64,000 nucleotides of DNA from Stutzerimonas balearica DSM 6083 (GTDB lineage Bacteria; Pseudomonadota; Gammaproteobacteria; Pseudomonadales; Pseudomonadaceae), in assembly GCF_000818015.1 (NCBI RefSeq), contig NZ_CP007511.1, forward strand, positions 3,110,501-3,174,500, given 5' to 3'. The position numbers and the translations under genes are program-made. Shown here piece by piece: positions 38,762 to 48,463 of the stretch. How positions within the stretch are numbered: position 1 is the first letter of the stretch; each line of letters begins with the position of its first letter. Under the pieces are notes generated by a model that saw only the letters and a program-made list of their open reading frames with translations, was not told the DNA's origin and did not search any database.

Positions 38762-39543
38762 ATCCAGAATTGATCCAGCAGCTCGGCGACGAGCTCTACC
38801 AGGCGATGGTCCAGCGCGAGACCGTCACGCCGCTGACCAGCCGCGGCTTCGACATCACCGTCGAGGACGCCTACCACATCTCCCTGCGCATGCTCGAACG
38901 CCGCCTGGCGGCCGGCGAGCGGGTGATCGGCAAGAAGATCGGCGTCACCAGCAAGGCCGTGCAGAACATGCTCGGCGTGCACCAGCCGGACTTCGGCTAC
39001 CTCACCGACGCGATGGTCTACAACAGCGGCGAAGCCATGCCGATCAGCGAGAAGCTGATCCAGCCACGCGCCGAGGGCGAGATCGCCTTCATCCTCAAGA
39101 AGGACCTGATGGGTCCGGGCGTGACCAATGCCGACGTGCTGGCCGCCACCGAATGCGTGATCCCCTGCTTCGAAGTGGTCGATTCGCGCATCCAGGACTG
39201 GAAGATCAAGATCCAGGACACCGTCGCGGACAACGCCTCCTGCGGGCTGTTCGTGCTCGGCGACCAGGCCGTCTCACCGCGCCAGGTCGATCTGGTCACC
39301 TGCGGCATGCTGGTCGAGAAGAACGGCCAGCTGCTCTCCACCGGCGCTGGAGCGGCTGCGCTCGGCTCGCCGGTCAACTGCGTGGCCTGGCTGGCCAACA
39401 CCCTCGGCCACTTCGGCATTGGCCTCAAGGCCGGCGAAGTGATCCTGTCCGGCTCGCTGGTTCCGCTGGAACCGGTCAAGGCCGGTGATTTCATGCGCGT
39501 CGAGATCGGCGGCATCGGCAGCGCCTCCGTGCGCTTCATCTGA
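38758..39543 (+). CDS. nahL: 2-oxopent-4-enoate hydratase
   Basis: 261 residues of the fumarylacetoacetate hydrolase-like hydratase/decarboxylase family. [17 protein letters not shown], metal-site acidic residues in [10 protein letters not shown] and [11 protein letters not shown]. It adds water to give 4-hydroxy-2-oxovalerate. A paralogue of NahK in the same operon, with which it forms a complex in related pathways. Confidence 0.93.
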   Translation: MNPELIQQLGDELYQAMVQRETVTPLTSRGFDITVEDAYHISLRMLERRLAAGERVIGKKIGVTSKAVQNMLGVHQPDFGYLTDAMVYNSGEAMPISEKLIQPRAEGEIAFILKKDLMGPGVTNADVLAATECVIPCFEVVDSRIQDWKIKIQDTVADNASCGLFVLGDQAVSPRQVDLVTCGMLVEKNGQLLSTGAGAAALGSPVNCVAWLANTLGHFGIGLKAGEVILSGSLVPLEPVKAGDFMRVEIGGIGSASVRFI

Positions 39544-39557
39544 TCGAGGACAGCCTG

Positions 39558-40481
39558 ATGAGCAAGAAACTGAAAGCCGCGATTATCGGCCCGGGCAACA
39601 TCGGCACAGATCTGGTGATGAAGATGCTGCGTTCCGAGTGGATCGAGCCGGTCTGGATGGTCGGCATCGACCCCGAGTCCGATGGCCTCAAGCGCGCCCG
39701 CGAGTTCGGCCTGAAGACCACCGCCGAGGGCGTCGACGGCCTGCTGCCGCACGTGCTCGAGGACGATATCCGCATCGCCTTCGATGCCACCTCCGCCTAT
39801 GTACACGCCGAGAACAGCCGCAAGCTCAACGAGCTGGGCGTGCTGATGGTCGACCTGACCCCGGCCGCCATCGGCCCGTACTGCGTGCCGCCGGTGAACC
39901 TCAAGCAGCATGTCGGCACGCTGGAAATGAACGTCAACATGGTCACCTGTGGTGGCCAGGCCACCATCCCGATGGTCGCCGCGGTATCGCGCGTGCAGCC
40001 GGTGGCCTACGGCGAGATCGTCGCCACCGTGTCCTCGCGCTCCATCGGCCCGGGCACCCGCAAGAACATCGACGAGTTCACCCGCACCACCGCCGGCGCC
40101 ATCGAGCAGGTCGGCGGGGCCAAGGAAGGCAAGGCGATCATCGTCGTCAACCCGGCCGAGCCGCCGCTGATGATGCGCGACACCATCCACTGCCTGACCG
40201 AAACCGAACCGGACCAGGATGCGATCACCGCATCGGTCCACGCGATGATCGCCGAGGTGCAGAAGTACGTGCCCGGCTACCGGCTGAAGAATGGCCCGGT
40301 ATTCGACGGCAACCGCGTCTCGATCTTCATGGAGGTCGAGGGCCTGGGCGACTACCTGCCCAAGTACGCCGGCAACCTCGACATCATGACCGCCGCCGCC
40401 CTGCGCACCGGCGAGATGTTCGCCGAGGAAATCGCCAGCGGCACCATTCAACTGCCACGTCGTGAAGCGGCACTGGCCTAA
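39558..40481 (+). CDS. nahO: Acetaldehyde dehydrogenase (acylating)
   Basis: 307 residues. Rossmann [14 protein letters not shown] near residue 12 and the catalytic Cys in [15 protein letters not shown]. It converts acetaldehyde, CoA and NAD to acetyl-CoA and channels its substrate from the aldolase NahM next to it. Confidence 0.95.
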   Translation: MSKKLKAAIIGPGNIGTDLVMKMLRSEWIEPVWMVGIDPESDGLKRAREFGLKTTAEGVDGLLPHVLEDDIRIAFDATSAYVHAENSRKLNELGVLMVDLTPAAIGPYCVPPVNLKQHVGTLEMNVNMVTCGGQATIPMVAAVSRVQPVAYGEIVATVSSRSIGPGTRKNIDEFTRTTAGAIEQVGGAKEGKAIIVVNPAEPPLMMRDTIHCLTETEPDQDAITASVHAMIAEVQKYVPGYRLKNGPVFDGNRVSIFMEVEGLGDYLPKYAGNLDIMTAAALRTGEMFAEEIASGTIQLPRREAALA

Positions 40482-40493
40482 AGGAGTCGCACC

Positions 40494-41534
40494 ATGAATC
40501 TGCAAGGCAAGAACGTCACCCTGCACGACATGAGCCTGCGCGACGGCATGCACGCCAAGCGCCACCAGATCAGCCTCGAGCAGATGATCGCGGTCGCCAC
40601 CGGCCTCGACGCCGCCGGCATGCCACTGATCGAGATCACCCACGGCGACGGCCTCGGCGGTCGCTCGATCAACTACGGTTTCCCCGCGCACAGCGACGAG
40701 GAATACCTGCGTGCGGTGATCCCGCGCCTCAAGCAGGCCAAGGTATCCGCCCTGCTGCTGCCGGGCATCGGCACGGTCGACCACCTGAAGATGGCGCTCG
40801 ACTGTGGCGTCTCCACCATTCGAGTGGCCACGCATTGCACCGAGGCCGATGTCTCCGAGCAGCACATCGGCATGTCGCGCAAGCTGGGCGCCGATACCGT
40901 CGGCTTCCTGATGATGGCGCACATGATCAGCGCGGAAAAAGTGCTGGAGCAGGCGCGGCTGATGGAAAGCTACGGCGCCAACTGCATCTATTGCACCGAC
41001 TCCGCCGGCTACATGCTGCCCGATGAAGTCAGCGAGAAGATCGGCCTGCTGCGCGCCGAGCTGAACCCGGCCACCGAGATCGGCTTCCACGGCCACCACA
41101 ACATGGGCATGGCCATCGCCAACTCGCTGGCGGCCATCGAGGCCGGCGCCTCGCGCATCGACGGCTCGGTCGCAGGGCTAGGCGCGGGTGCCGGCAACAC
41201 CCCGCTGGAAGTCTTCGTCGCGGTGTGCAAGCGCATGGGCGTGGAAACCGGCATCGACCTCTACAAGATCATGGATGTGGCCGAAGACCTCGTCGTGCCG
41301 ATGATGGACCAGCCGATCCGCGTCGACCGCGATGCGCTGACCCTGGGCTATGCCGGCGTATACAGCTCATTCCTGCTGTTCGCCCAGCGCGCCGAGAAGA
41401 AATACGGCGTGCCGGCCCGCGACATTCTGGTCGAGCTGGGGCGCCGCGGCACCGTCGGTGGCCAGGAAGACATGATCGAAGACCTCGCCCTGGATATGTC
41501 CCGGGCCCGCCAGAACCAGAAGGTGAGCGCATGA
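40494..41534 (+). CDS. nahM: 4-hydroxy-2-oxovalerate aldolase
   Basis: 346 residues, HMGL-like TIM barrel plus DmpG communication domain. Metal and catalytic segments [12 protein letters not shown] and [15 protein letters not shown]. It splits 4-hydroxy-2-oxovalerate into pyruvate and acetaldehyde in complex with NahO. The stop overlaps nahK by 4 bp. Confidence 0.95.
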   Translation: MNLQGKNVTLHDMSLRDGMHAKRHQISLEQMIAVATGLDAAGMPLIEITHGDGLGGRSINYGFPAHSDEEYLRAVIPRLKQAKVSALLLPGIGTVDHLKMALDCGVSTIRVATHCTEADVSEQHIGMSRKLGADTVGFLMMAHMISAEKVLEQARLMESYGANCIYCTDSAGYMLPDEVSEKIGLLRAELNPATEIGFHGHHNMGMAIANSLAAIEAGASRIDGSVAGLGAGAGNTPLEVFVAVCKRMGVETGIDLYKIMDVAEDLVVPMMDQPIRVDRDALTLGYAGVYSSFLLFAQRAEKKYGVPARDILVELGRRGTVGGQEDMIEDLALDMSRARQNQKVSA

Positions 41535-42325
41535 ACCGTACCCTCAACCGCGAGCAGGTGCTGGCCCTGGCCGAGCACATCGAGAACGCCGAATTGCAGG
41601 CCCATGACATCCACAAGGTCACCAACGACTATCCCGAGATGACCTTCGCCGATGCCTACGACATCCAGTGGGAAATCCGCCGGCGCAAGGAGGAGCGCGG
41701 CAACAAGATCGTCGGCCTGAAGATGGGCCTGACCTCATGGGCGAAGATGGCACAGATGGGCGTGGAGACGCCGATCTACGGCTTTCTCGCCGACTACTTC
41801 AGCGTGCCCGACGGCGGCACGGTGGACTGTTCCAAGCTGATCCACCCCAAGATCGAGGCGGAAATCGCGGTGGTCACCAAGGCACCGCTGGTCGGGCCTG
41901 GTTGCCATATCGGCGACGTGATCGCCGCGGTCGACTACGTGATCCCCACCGTCGAGGTAATCGACTCGCGCTATGAGAATTTCAAGTTCGACCTGATCAG
42001 CGTGGTGGCCGACAACGCCTCGTCGACCCGCTACATCACCGGAGGCCGCATGGCCAACCTCGAGGAGGTCGACCTGCGCACTCTCGGCGTGGTGATGGAG
42101 AAGAACGGCGAGGTGGTGGAACTTGGTGCCGGCGCCGCAGTGCTCGGCCATCCGCTGTCCAGCGTGGCCATGCTGGCCAACCTGCTGGCAGAGCGCGACG
42201 AACACATACCGGCCGGCACCTTCATCATGACTGGCGGCATCACCGCCGCCGTCGCAGTAGCGCCGGGCGACAACATCACCGTGCGCTACCAGGGGCTTGG
42301 CAGCGTCTCCGCGCGCTTCGTCTGA
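41531..42325 (+). CDS. nahK: 4-oxalocrotonate decarboxylase
   Basis: 264 residues, same fold as NahL ([40 protein letters not shown]). It decarboxylates 2-oxo-3-hexenedioate to 2-oxopent-4-enoate, joining the two branches. A GC hairpin follows the stop. Confidence 0.94.
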   Translation: MNRTLNREQVLALAEHIENAELQAHDIHKVTNDYPEMTFADAYDIQWEIRRRKEERGNKIVGLKMGLTSWAKMAQMGVETPIYGFLADYFSVPDGGTVDCSKLIHPKIEAEIAVVTKAPLVGPGCHIGDVIAAVDYVIPTVEVIDSRYENFKFDLISVVADNASSTRYITGGRMANLEEVDLRTLGVVMEKNGEVVELGAGAAVLGHPLSSVAMLANLLAERDEHIPAGTFIMTGGITAAVAVAPGDNITVRYQGLGSVSARFV

Positions 42326-42332
42326 GCCATCC

Positions 42333-42360
42333 GGCCGCCCTGCCCGGGCGGCCTCTTCTT
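42333..42360 (+). terminator. Hairpin with T/C-rich tail between nahK and nahJ
   Basis: GGCCGCCC (42333-42340) pairs with GGGCGGCC (42346-42353) and is followed by TCTTCTTC, 7 nt after the nahK stop. It may act as a partial terminator or as a 3' end stabiliser ahead of nahJ. Confidence 0.6.
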
Positions 42361-42373
42361 CAGGAGGCACACC

Positions 42374-42565
42374 ATGCCTATTGCCCAGATCCACATCCTT
42401 GAAGGCCGCAGCGACGAGCAGAAGGAAACCCTCATTCGCGAAGTCAGCGAGGCCATCTCGCGCTCCCTGGATGCGCCGCTGACCAGCGTGCGAGTGATTA
42501 TAACCGAGATGCCCAAAGGCCACTTCGGCATCGGCGGCGAAAGCGCCAAGGCCATTGGTCGATGA
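42374..42565 (+). CDS. nahJ: 4-oxalocrotonate tautomerase
   Basis: 63 codons; after Met removal Pro1 is the catalytic base ([18 protein letters not shown]), with conserved Arg in [11 protein letters not shown]. It isomerises 2-hydroxymuconate to 2-oxo-3-hexenedioate. A perfect AGGAGG lies 7 nt before the start. Confidence 0.95.
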   Translation: MPIAQIHILEGRSDEQKETLIREVSEAISRSLDAPLTSVRVIITEMPKGHFGIGGESAKAIGR

Positions 42566-42595
42566 ACCTGCCTCCTCCTGCACAGAGTCCGGCAC

Positions 42596-43036
42596 ATGAG
42601 AACAACGAATCAACGCTCGCTGCACTGGGAAGCCGCCTATGCCGCCACCCGTGCGGCCGTGGCACATGCAGAGAAGCTAGGCGTGCGCATTAACGTCTGC
42701 GTGGTTGACCACTCCGGCCTGCCGTTGGCCTATCTCCGCATGAACGGCGCCTTTCTACATTCACGGGAAATTGCCGAAGACAAGGCATACACCGCCGTGA
42801 GCTTCGGCTTCTCCACCCGCGACTGGCTCGACGTGCTGGGTGACAACCCGCGCCTGCGCATCGGCCTGCCAAGACGCGAGCGGCTGGTGGTGTTCGGCGG
42901 GGGCCTGCCGATCCTGCTCGATGGTGAATGCATCGGCGGCATCGGCGTCTCTGGGGCCGACGAGGGGCAGGACGAAGCCTGCGCGGCAGCGGGCTTGGCG
43001 GCCATAGGGCATCATGAGGCATCCAGTTTGGGGTAG
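42596..43036 (+). CDS. nahX: GlcG/HbpS-family protein (NahX-like)
   Basis: 146 residues: AAYAATRAAVAHAEKLG, then VCVVDHSGLPLAYLRM and GGIGVSGADEGQDEACAAAGL, the heme-degrading HbpS/GlcG domain. In NAH7-type lower operons a small gene of this kind (nahX) follows nahJ; its role is unsettled. It is the last gene of the nah transcript before transposon wreckage. Confidence 0.75.
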   Translation: MRTTNQRSLHWEAAYAATRAAVAHAEKLGVRINVCVVDHSGLPLAYLRMNGAFLHSREIAEDKAYTAVSFGFSTRDWLDVLGDNPRLRIGLPRRERLVVFGGGLPILLDGECIGGIGVSGADEGQDEACAAAGLAAIGHHEASSLG

Positions 43037-43159
43037 AGGCAGATTTTGACTTTCGCGCCCGAACGCATCATGCGGCTGGCTTCCAGAAGGGAAATCAGCA
43101 GCATTGATTGGCCTTCTGATCTCTTTAGGCGGTTTCGGTAATAAGCGGAGCGAGAAACA

Positions 43160-43630
43160 GATCAGCCGATGGATGCTAGGTCGGCAAGCCCGTTCAGTTT
43201 GGCGGTGGCAGATAGACCGTGGGCCAATGGCTGGTTGGCGGCGAGCAATTCCTGCAACTGCACGGCTTGGCCGCCCTTGAGGTGCTCAGCGTTGCGCAGC
43301 AGCAGCCAGCGGCTGCGCTTGACCACCTTGCGCGCTGGTTTGTTATCGCGCAAGGTGGTTGGCCTGGTCGACGCGGATACGGTCGATCACCTCACGACCG
43401 TAGCGCGCCACCCCATGGAACAGGTCGTACACCACTTCGGCTTGAGGGCAGTGCCGCTTCACTTCCAGGTCGAAAGCGGTGTTCATGTCCATGGCGACCG
43501 CCTCGATATGCCGGCAGTGCTCACCGAGCCACTCGAAGAATGGGCGAATCGCCTGGCGGCTGCATAGCGACAGCAGGGTGTGGGGGTTGGGATGTTTAGC
43601 GACTGCCAATCTACCCACTTCCTCGCCTGT
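43160..43630 (-). pseudogene. Remnant of an ISL3-family transposase (ISPst2-like)
   Basis: Minus strand: LSLCSRQAIRPFFEWLGEHC and VAMDMNTAFDLEVKRHCPQA (DDE segment), then a frameshift near 43350 to NKPARKVVKRSRWLLLRN and QELLAANQPLAHGLSATAKL. Both ends of the protein are missing. Confidence 0.8.
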
Positions 43631-43868
43631 TACTAATGAGGAACAAAGTATCCGAACATCGCAATAATATTCGCGGTATTGTCTGACATCATAAAAACAC
43701 AAAAGCATCAGCGTGTTATGGGTTTCACGGATACTTATCGGAAAACTTTTTGACTGTCCGGATACAAAATTTCGGGTTAGTAACTCGCTCTTTCCCCAGA
43801 ATCCGCGGCCGCCCATTATAAAGGCTGGACACGCTGGCCGTTCCATAAACTGGAAGAGGAGTCTCTTC

Positions 43869-45299
43869 ATGAACATCACTGCATCGGAACCGGCGTCCGG
43901 GCCCTGGAACCCTAAACGAATTCTGGCCGCGCTGCGCGCCGACGCCAGCATCGGCGAAGTGCTGGCGGGCGCCGACATCGAGGCCCGGTACCTGAACGAC
44001 TGGAGCGGCGAGGAAGGCGGCAGGCCGCTGGCCTTGGTGCGCCCGCACGACACCGCCGAAATTGCGCGCGTGATGGCATTATGCCATGCAGGACGCTGCC
44101 CGGTGGTGCCGCAGGGCGGGCTGACCGGCCTGGCCGGCGGTGCCACGCCGATAGAAGGCTGCGTGCTCGTTTCACTGGAGCGCATGTCCGGCGTGGTCGA
44201 ACTGGACCCTGCCTCAGCCACCATGACCGTGCTGGCCGGCACGCCGCTGCAGGTCGTTCAGGAAGCCGCGCAGGCGGCGGGCTTTCTGTTCGCGCTGGAC
44301 CTGGGCGCGCGCGGCTCATGCCAGATCGGCGGCAACATCGCCACCAATGCGGGCGGCAACCGCGTGATCCGCTACGGCATGGCGCGCGACCTGGTGCTGG
44401 GACTGGAAGCCGTGCTGCCCGACGGAACCGTGCTGTCCATGATGAACAAGATGGTCAAGAACAATGCCGGCCCCGATCTGAAGCATCTGTTCATCGGCAC
44501 CGAGGGCACGCTGGGCATCATCACGCAGGCCGTGCTCCGCCTGCATCCGGGCGTCTCGGGCGCCAATACCGCGTTGGTAGCCGCGCCCGATTTCGGCTCG
44601 GCCATCAAGCTGCTGCGCCATGCGCAGCACCTCCTGGGCGGCCGGGTCAGCGCATTCGAGATGATGTGGCAGGACTACTATGCCGCGGCCACAACCGCCG
44701 GCGGCATCGCCGCGCCGCTGCCGGCCACGTATCCACTATACGTGCTGCTGGACCTGCAGGCGGCCGCACCCGAAGAGGATGCGGCGCGCTTCGAGGCGAT
44801 GTTGGAACACGCGCTGGCCGAAGGCTGGATCGCCGACGCCGCCGTGGCCCAATCTCACACGCAGACCCAAGCCTTCTGGGAACTGCGCGATGCCATCTCC
44901 GAGATGCTGCGCACCTTCGCGCCCACCATCAACTTCGACGTGTCCGCGCCCATCTCGGGCATCGAGGAATGCGTGGCCCGGATGCGCGAGGCGCTGGCGC
45001 GCGATTTCCCCGGCGTTCGGGCGATCTACTTCGGCCACGTCGGCGACGGCAACGTGCATATCGTGGTGGGTTCGCTGCCGACTGACGACCGCAAGACCGA
45101 ACAGCGCATCGAGGCCGCATTCTACGCTATCGTGCGCAGCCTGTCGGGATCGGTCTCGGCCGAGCACGGCATTGGGCTGCACAAGCGGCCGTGGTTGCAC
45201 TACAGCCGCAATCCGGCGGAGCTGTCCTTGATCGCGACGGTGAAGCGCGCGCTCGATCCGCACGGGATCATGAATCCGGGGAAGATTCTGGCGTCTTGA
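43869..45299 (+). CDS. FAD-binding 2-hydroxyacid dehydrogenase (GlcD/D-2-hydroxyglutarate dehydrogenase-like)
   Basis: 476 residues: FAD_binding_4 domain (VVPQGGLTGLAGGATP; GGNIATNAGGNRVIRYGM; FIGTEGTLGIITQAVLR) and FAD-oxidase C domain ending GHVGDGNVHIVV ... SAEHGIGLHKRPWL ... DPHGIMNPGKIL. The family oxidises D-lactate, glycolate or D-2-hydroxyglutarate; the substrate here is not readable. It has very high GC and is flanked on both sides by transposase debris, so it looks like separate cargo rather than part of the nah operon. Confidence 0.85.
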   Translation: MNITASEPASGPWNPKRILAALRADASIGEVLAGADIEARYLNDWSGEEGGRPLALVRPHDTAEIARVMALCHAGRCPVVPQGGLTGLAGGATPIEGCVLVSLERMSGVVELDPASATMTVLAGTPLQVVQEAAQAAGFLFALDLGARGSCQIGGNIATNAGGNRVIRYGMARDLVLGLEAVLPDGTVLSMMNKMVKNNAGPDLKHLFIGTEGTLGIITQAVLRLHPGVSGANTALVAAPDFGSAIKLLRHAQHLLGGRVSAFEMMWQDYYAAATTAGGIAAPLPATYPLYVLLDLQAAAPEEDAARFEAMLEHALAEGWIADAAVAQSHTQTQAFWELRDAISEMLRTFAPTINFDVSAPISGIEECVARMREALARDFPGVRAIYFGHVGDGNVHIVVGSLPTDDRKTEQRIEAAFYAIVRSLSGSVSAEHGIGLHKRPWLHYSRNPAELSLIATVKRALDPHGIMNPGKILAS

Positions 45300-45612
45300 G
45301 TGGGGGTGGTGGCGGCGGTCGCCGCCTGATGGGTGCTGCAAGAGATTTTTTTGAAGAAAAAATTTACGGTCACCCCGTTTCTGCAATACTGACCAGCGAT
45401 GATTCTATGGCTTGCGTAAATCTATCCGGCGTCTCGTTTGGGCTGCCTCGCGCCACGATGAGAGTCGCGCCTGGTGATCCTGACAAGCCGGCGGCTTCGA
45501 AAGCCGTTTTTTATGTCAGGTTCTTCACCAAGCCGGTGGCCGTTCACGTCATCGGTTGTTCAGCATCGCAAAACCTGGAAGGGTGTTCCGTGGTACAGCT
45601 GTAATGGCCGGA
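45300..45612 (+). other. Gap between the FAD dehydrogenase and the IS110 remnant
   Basis: 313 bp without a recognised gene; a weak open frame (to 45604) has no family features. It contains the terminator listed at 45492. Confidence 0.5.
45492..45512 (+). terminator. Rho-independent terminator
   Basis: CGGCTT-CGA-AAGCCG followed by six T. It lies 190 bp after the FAD dehydrogenase stop and is the only good plus-strand terminator nearby. Confidence 0.8.
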
Positions 45613-46650
45613 TCAGGCGGCGTAGACGACTGGCCCTGCTTCGAATTCCGAGTGGTTGGCAGCGATCGCCCAGGCGATTCGGGCGAACTTGTTGGCCAGG
45701 GCGCACACCACTACATTCGAGTGATTCGAGCGGCGTCGCTCTCGTAGCGAACGGACCCAGTCGGCCAGGGCGCCCTGCTGATGCTTCAGGCGCTGCGGCT
45801 AGACCCGGGCGCATTGCACTAGAAGTCGCCGCAAATTCTTGTCCCCTCGTTTGCTCATCCCCAGCAAATTGGCTCGACCGCCGGTGCTGTGCTGGCGGGG
45901 CACCAGCCCCACCGATGCCGCGAAATCACGGCTGCCGCCATACTGCTTGCCATCGCCATTTCGGCCGATAACAGGCTGGCCGTGATCGGGCCGACACAGG
46001 GAATCGTCAGCAAGCGACTCCCCAGGTCATCTTCCTCAAGCTGGGTGGTCATTTCCTTGTCCAGTGCCTTGATCTGTCCGTCCAGATAGCGTGAATGCTG
46101 ATGCAGGCGCGTTAGGAGTGCGACCAGCCGAGGCGGCAGCTCATGCTCATCCAACGTGCTCGGCAGTCGTCTGACCAGCGATAGTCCCTTGGGCAGGCTG
46201 ATGCCGAACTCAAGCAGGAAACCGTGGGCCTGGTTGGCCGTCTTGGTACGATCACGCACCAGCGAATCACGCATCCGGTGCAATACCGAAAGCGTTTGCC
46301 GGGCCTCGGTCTTGGGCGAGACGAAGCGCATGCTGGGCCGCGAGGCGGCTTCGCAGATCGCTTCGGCATCAATGAAGTCGTTCTTGTTGCCCTTGACGAA
46401 AGGACGCACGAACTGCGGCGAGATCAATTTCACTTGATGCCCGAGCGCCGTCAGTTGGCGCGCCATAAAGTGCGCTCCGGCGCAGGCTTCCATCACCACC
46501 GTGCAAGCCGGCAGGATGCCAAGCAATCGCATCATTTGCTGGCGTGTCGCTTTCGTGCGAAAGATCTTCCGGCCAGAACCGTCTTTTCCGTATAGATGAA
46601 AGCTTTGCTTGCCCGGATCAATCCCTACCAGTGCAACTGCGCTCGTGATG
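45613..46650 (-). pseudogene. IS110-family transposase, broken
   Basis: Minus strand. The N-terminal DEDD domain is intact (AVALVGIDPGKQSFHLYGKD; MEACAGAHFMARQL; NDFIDAEAICEA). After LLSAEMA near 45955 the frame shifts to the Transposase_20 C-terminal region (GLVPRQHSTGGRANLLGMSK), and a TAG stands in frame shortly after VQCARV (near 45800). The coding frame can be followed to a stop at 45613. At least two lesions, so inactive. Confidence 0.85.
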
Positions 46651-46936
46651 ATGGCCTCCGAAATAAAACACCCTGCGAAAGTGTGCCCTCGGAGGGTGGG
46701 GATGACCATCTCATTAACCCGAATCTCGAACGCGCGGAACCCACCAGGCAGCAAAAGCCACCGATCTTCTCGGCATGCAGCCAACTACCCTGGCTGCTGC
46801 CCAGCTCCACGCTGATCCTCCGCGCCGTTTCGCAAACTACCGGTATCAGCCTGCATGCGCTTTTCATCCATGTATTCGAGCGTGCTGGACAGGCTGCTCG
46901 CGGCGACGGTCTTGCGGCTGCCGCCGCGTATCGACA

Positions 46937-48270
46937 GTAAGCGCCCCCCCCCCTTTTGCTCGAACACCCCGCCCTGCATCCTGTGCTTTTCCAGTAGGGG
47001 ATTTATATGGAAACGATGCACGCGCGCCGCGAGTCCTGGGCTCGGCATGTTCAGGCCTGGCAGGACAGCGGGCTGACGCAGTTGCTTATTGCCAGTAGCA
47101 TGCGCTCAAACCCGAGGCACTGGCCTACTGGATCAGACGCAGCAAGCGGGCGGCCACGCCGCTTACCCTGGTGCCCGTGGCAGCGGCAGGGGTGTGGCTG
47201 CTGCAGGCATGCCAGTGGCTGGCGGTTGGCGTTGCCGGCGGACGTCGATGCAAGCTGGTTGGCCGGATTGCTGCGGGGGATGGTCTGACGCGAATGCCGG
47301 CCCAGGTTTGGCTGGTGGCCGACCGATCAACATGCGCTTGGGGATCGACGGGCTTTGGTGCACCTTCAGCAGGCCCTCGGGCGACCACCCTGCGATGGCA
47401 CGACCTATGCCTTTCGCAATCGGCACGGCTCGCGGCTCAAGCTGTTGCAGTAGGACGGCACCGGTGTGTGGTTGGGTCAGCGCCGTCTGCATCAAGGCCG
47501 TTTTCGCTAGTTCCATGCCGCCGAATGCAGCGCCGCGCTGGTCAAGATCGGCGAAGACATCAGCGAGCAGCTCGACCTGATCCTGGCCAGGCCCTTCGTC
47601 CACCGGCACAGTCGCCCGCAATAAGCCTGCCGCCCGTGCGAAAGCATCAGCGCCGCGCCGGTTCCGCCAGCAGTGATCGAAGGCGGCATGGCCGCCCCTG
47701 ACCTGACCGCCTGCCGCTCTACCGCCTCGAACAGATCGCTGCCCGTGACGGCGTCACCCTGCCCGTTCGGCCCTCGCCGAGTGAGTCGGGCGCTACGGCG
47801 TGGCCTTGAGCCCCTGGTGGATCGGCTGCGCGCCTTATTGCTCCAACGCCAGGTGCTGCATGCCGATGAAACTCCCTCTGCAGCAACTCAATCCCGGCGA
47901 GGGGAAAACCAAACGCCCCTATCTCTGGGCCTACTCTGGGCCTACCGCAGCAACGACCTGGAGCCCAGTGACAGCCGAGGCCTTGCGGCGCATCGCCGAT
48001 CTCTATGCCCTCGATTGGCGCGCCCCCGCACTCGACGCGGCCGTCCGGCAGCTGCTGCGTGAACAGAAAGCCCTGCCCAAACTGCAGGCCCTACACGACC
48101 GGCTGCAGCTACCGCGCCGCCGCCATCCAGAGCGTGCTGGCCACCACCAGACTGAACGGTCTCGAGCCCGGCGCCTGGCTCAAGGACACCCCGGGAAAAA
48201 CTGCCCATCTGGCCCAACAGCCAGATCGAGGAGCTGTTGCCCCTCGGCGTCTCAACCTGAGTAACGATGG
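46937..48270 (+). pseudogene. Heavily decayed IS66-family element
   Basis: Begins with an IS66-like end GTAAGCG followed by a run of ten C. Traces in several frames: TnpA (METMHARRESWARHVQAWQD), TnpB (INMRLGIDGL) and TnpC (VLHADETPS; PGEGKTKRPYLWAYSG). Many frameshifts; no right end recognised. It marks the border between catabolic cargo and conjugation core. Confidence 0.7.
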
Positions 48271-48463
48271 GACGGCTGGACGCTCACCTTTTTTCATAAG
48301 ACGAGCCGAAAACGGGCACCTACCCACAGCATGGGTTCGCGGAGGCGGGCTTAACCGTGATCGGTTGCTAAATGGGGGGCGATGCCGCTCAGCATGCGCT
48401 TAATGCAGCTCACGACCTGCTCAACCTAGATTGCTAATTCCCGGCTTGGATAGGGGGCAGGTT

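Noticed and set aside
39018..41099. 693-codon antisense open frame over nahL-nahO-nahM
   Set aside because: A by-product of strong GC3 bias in the real genes; no recognisable protein features.
45328..45604. Possible small gene after the FAD dehydrogenase
   Set aside because: No family, weak ribosome site, and a strong terminator lies within it.
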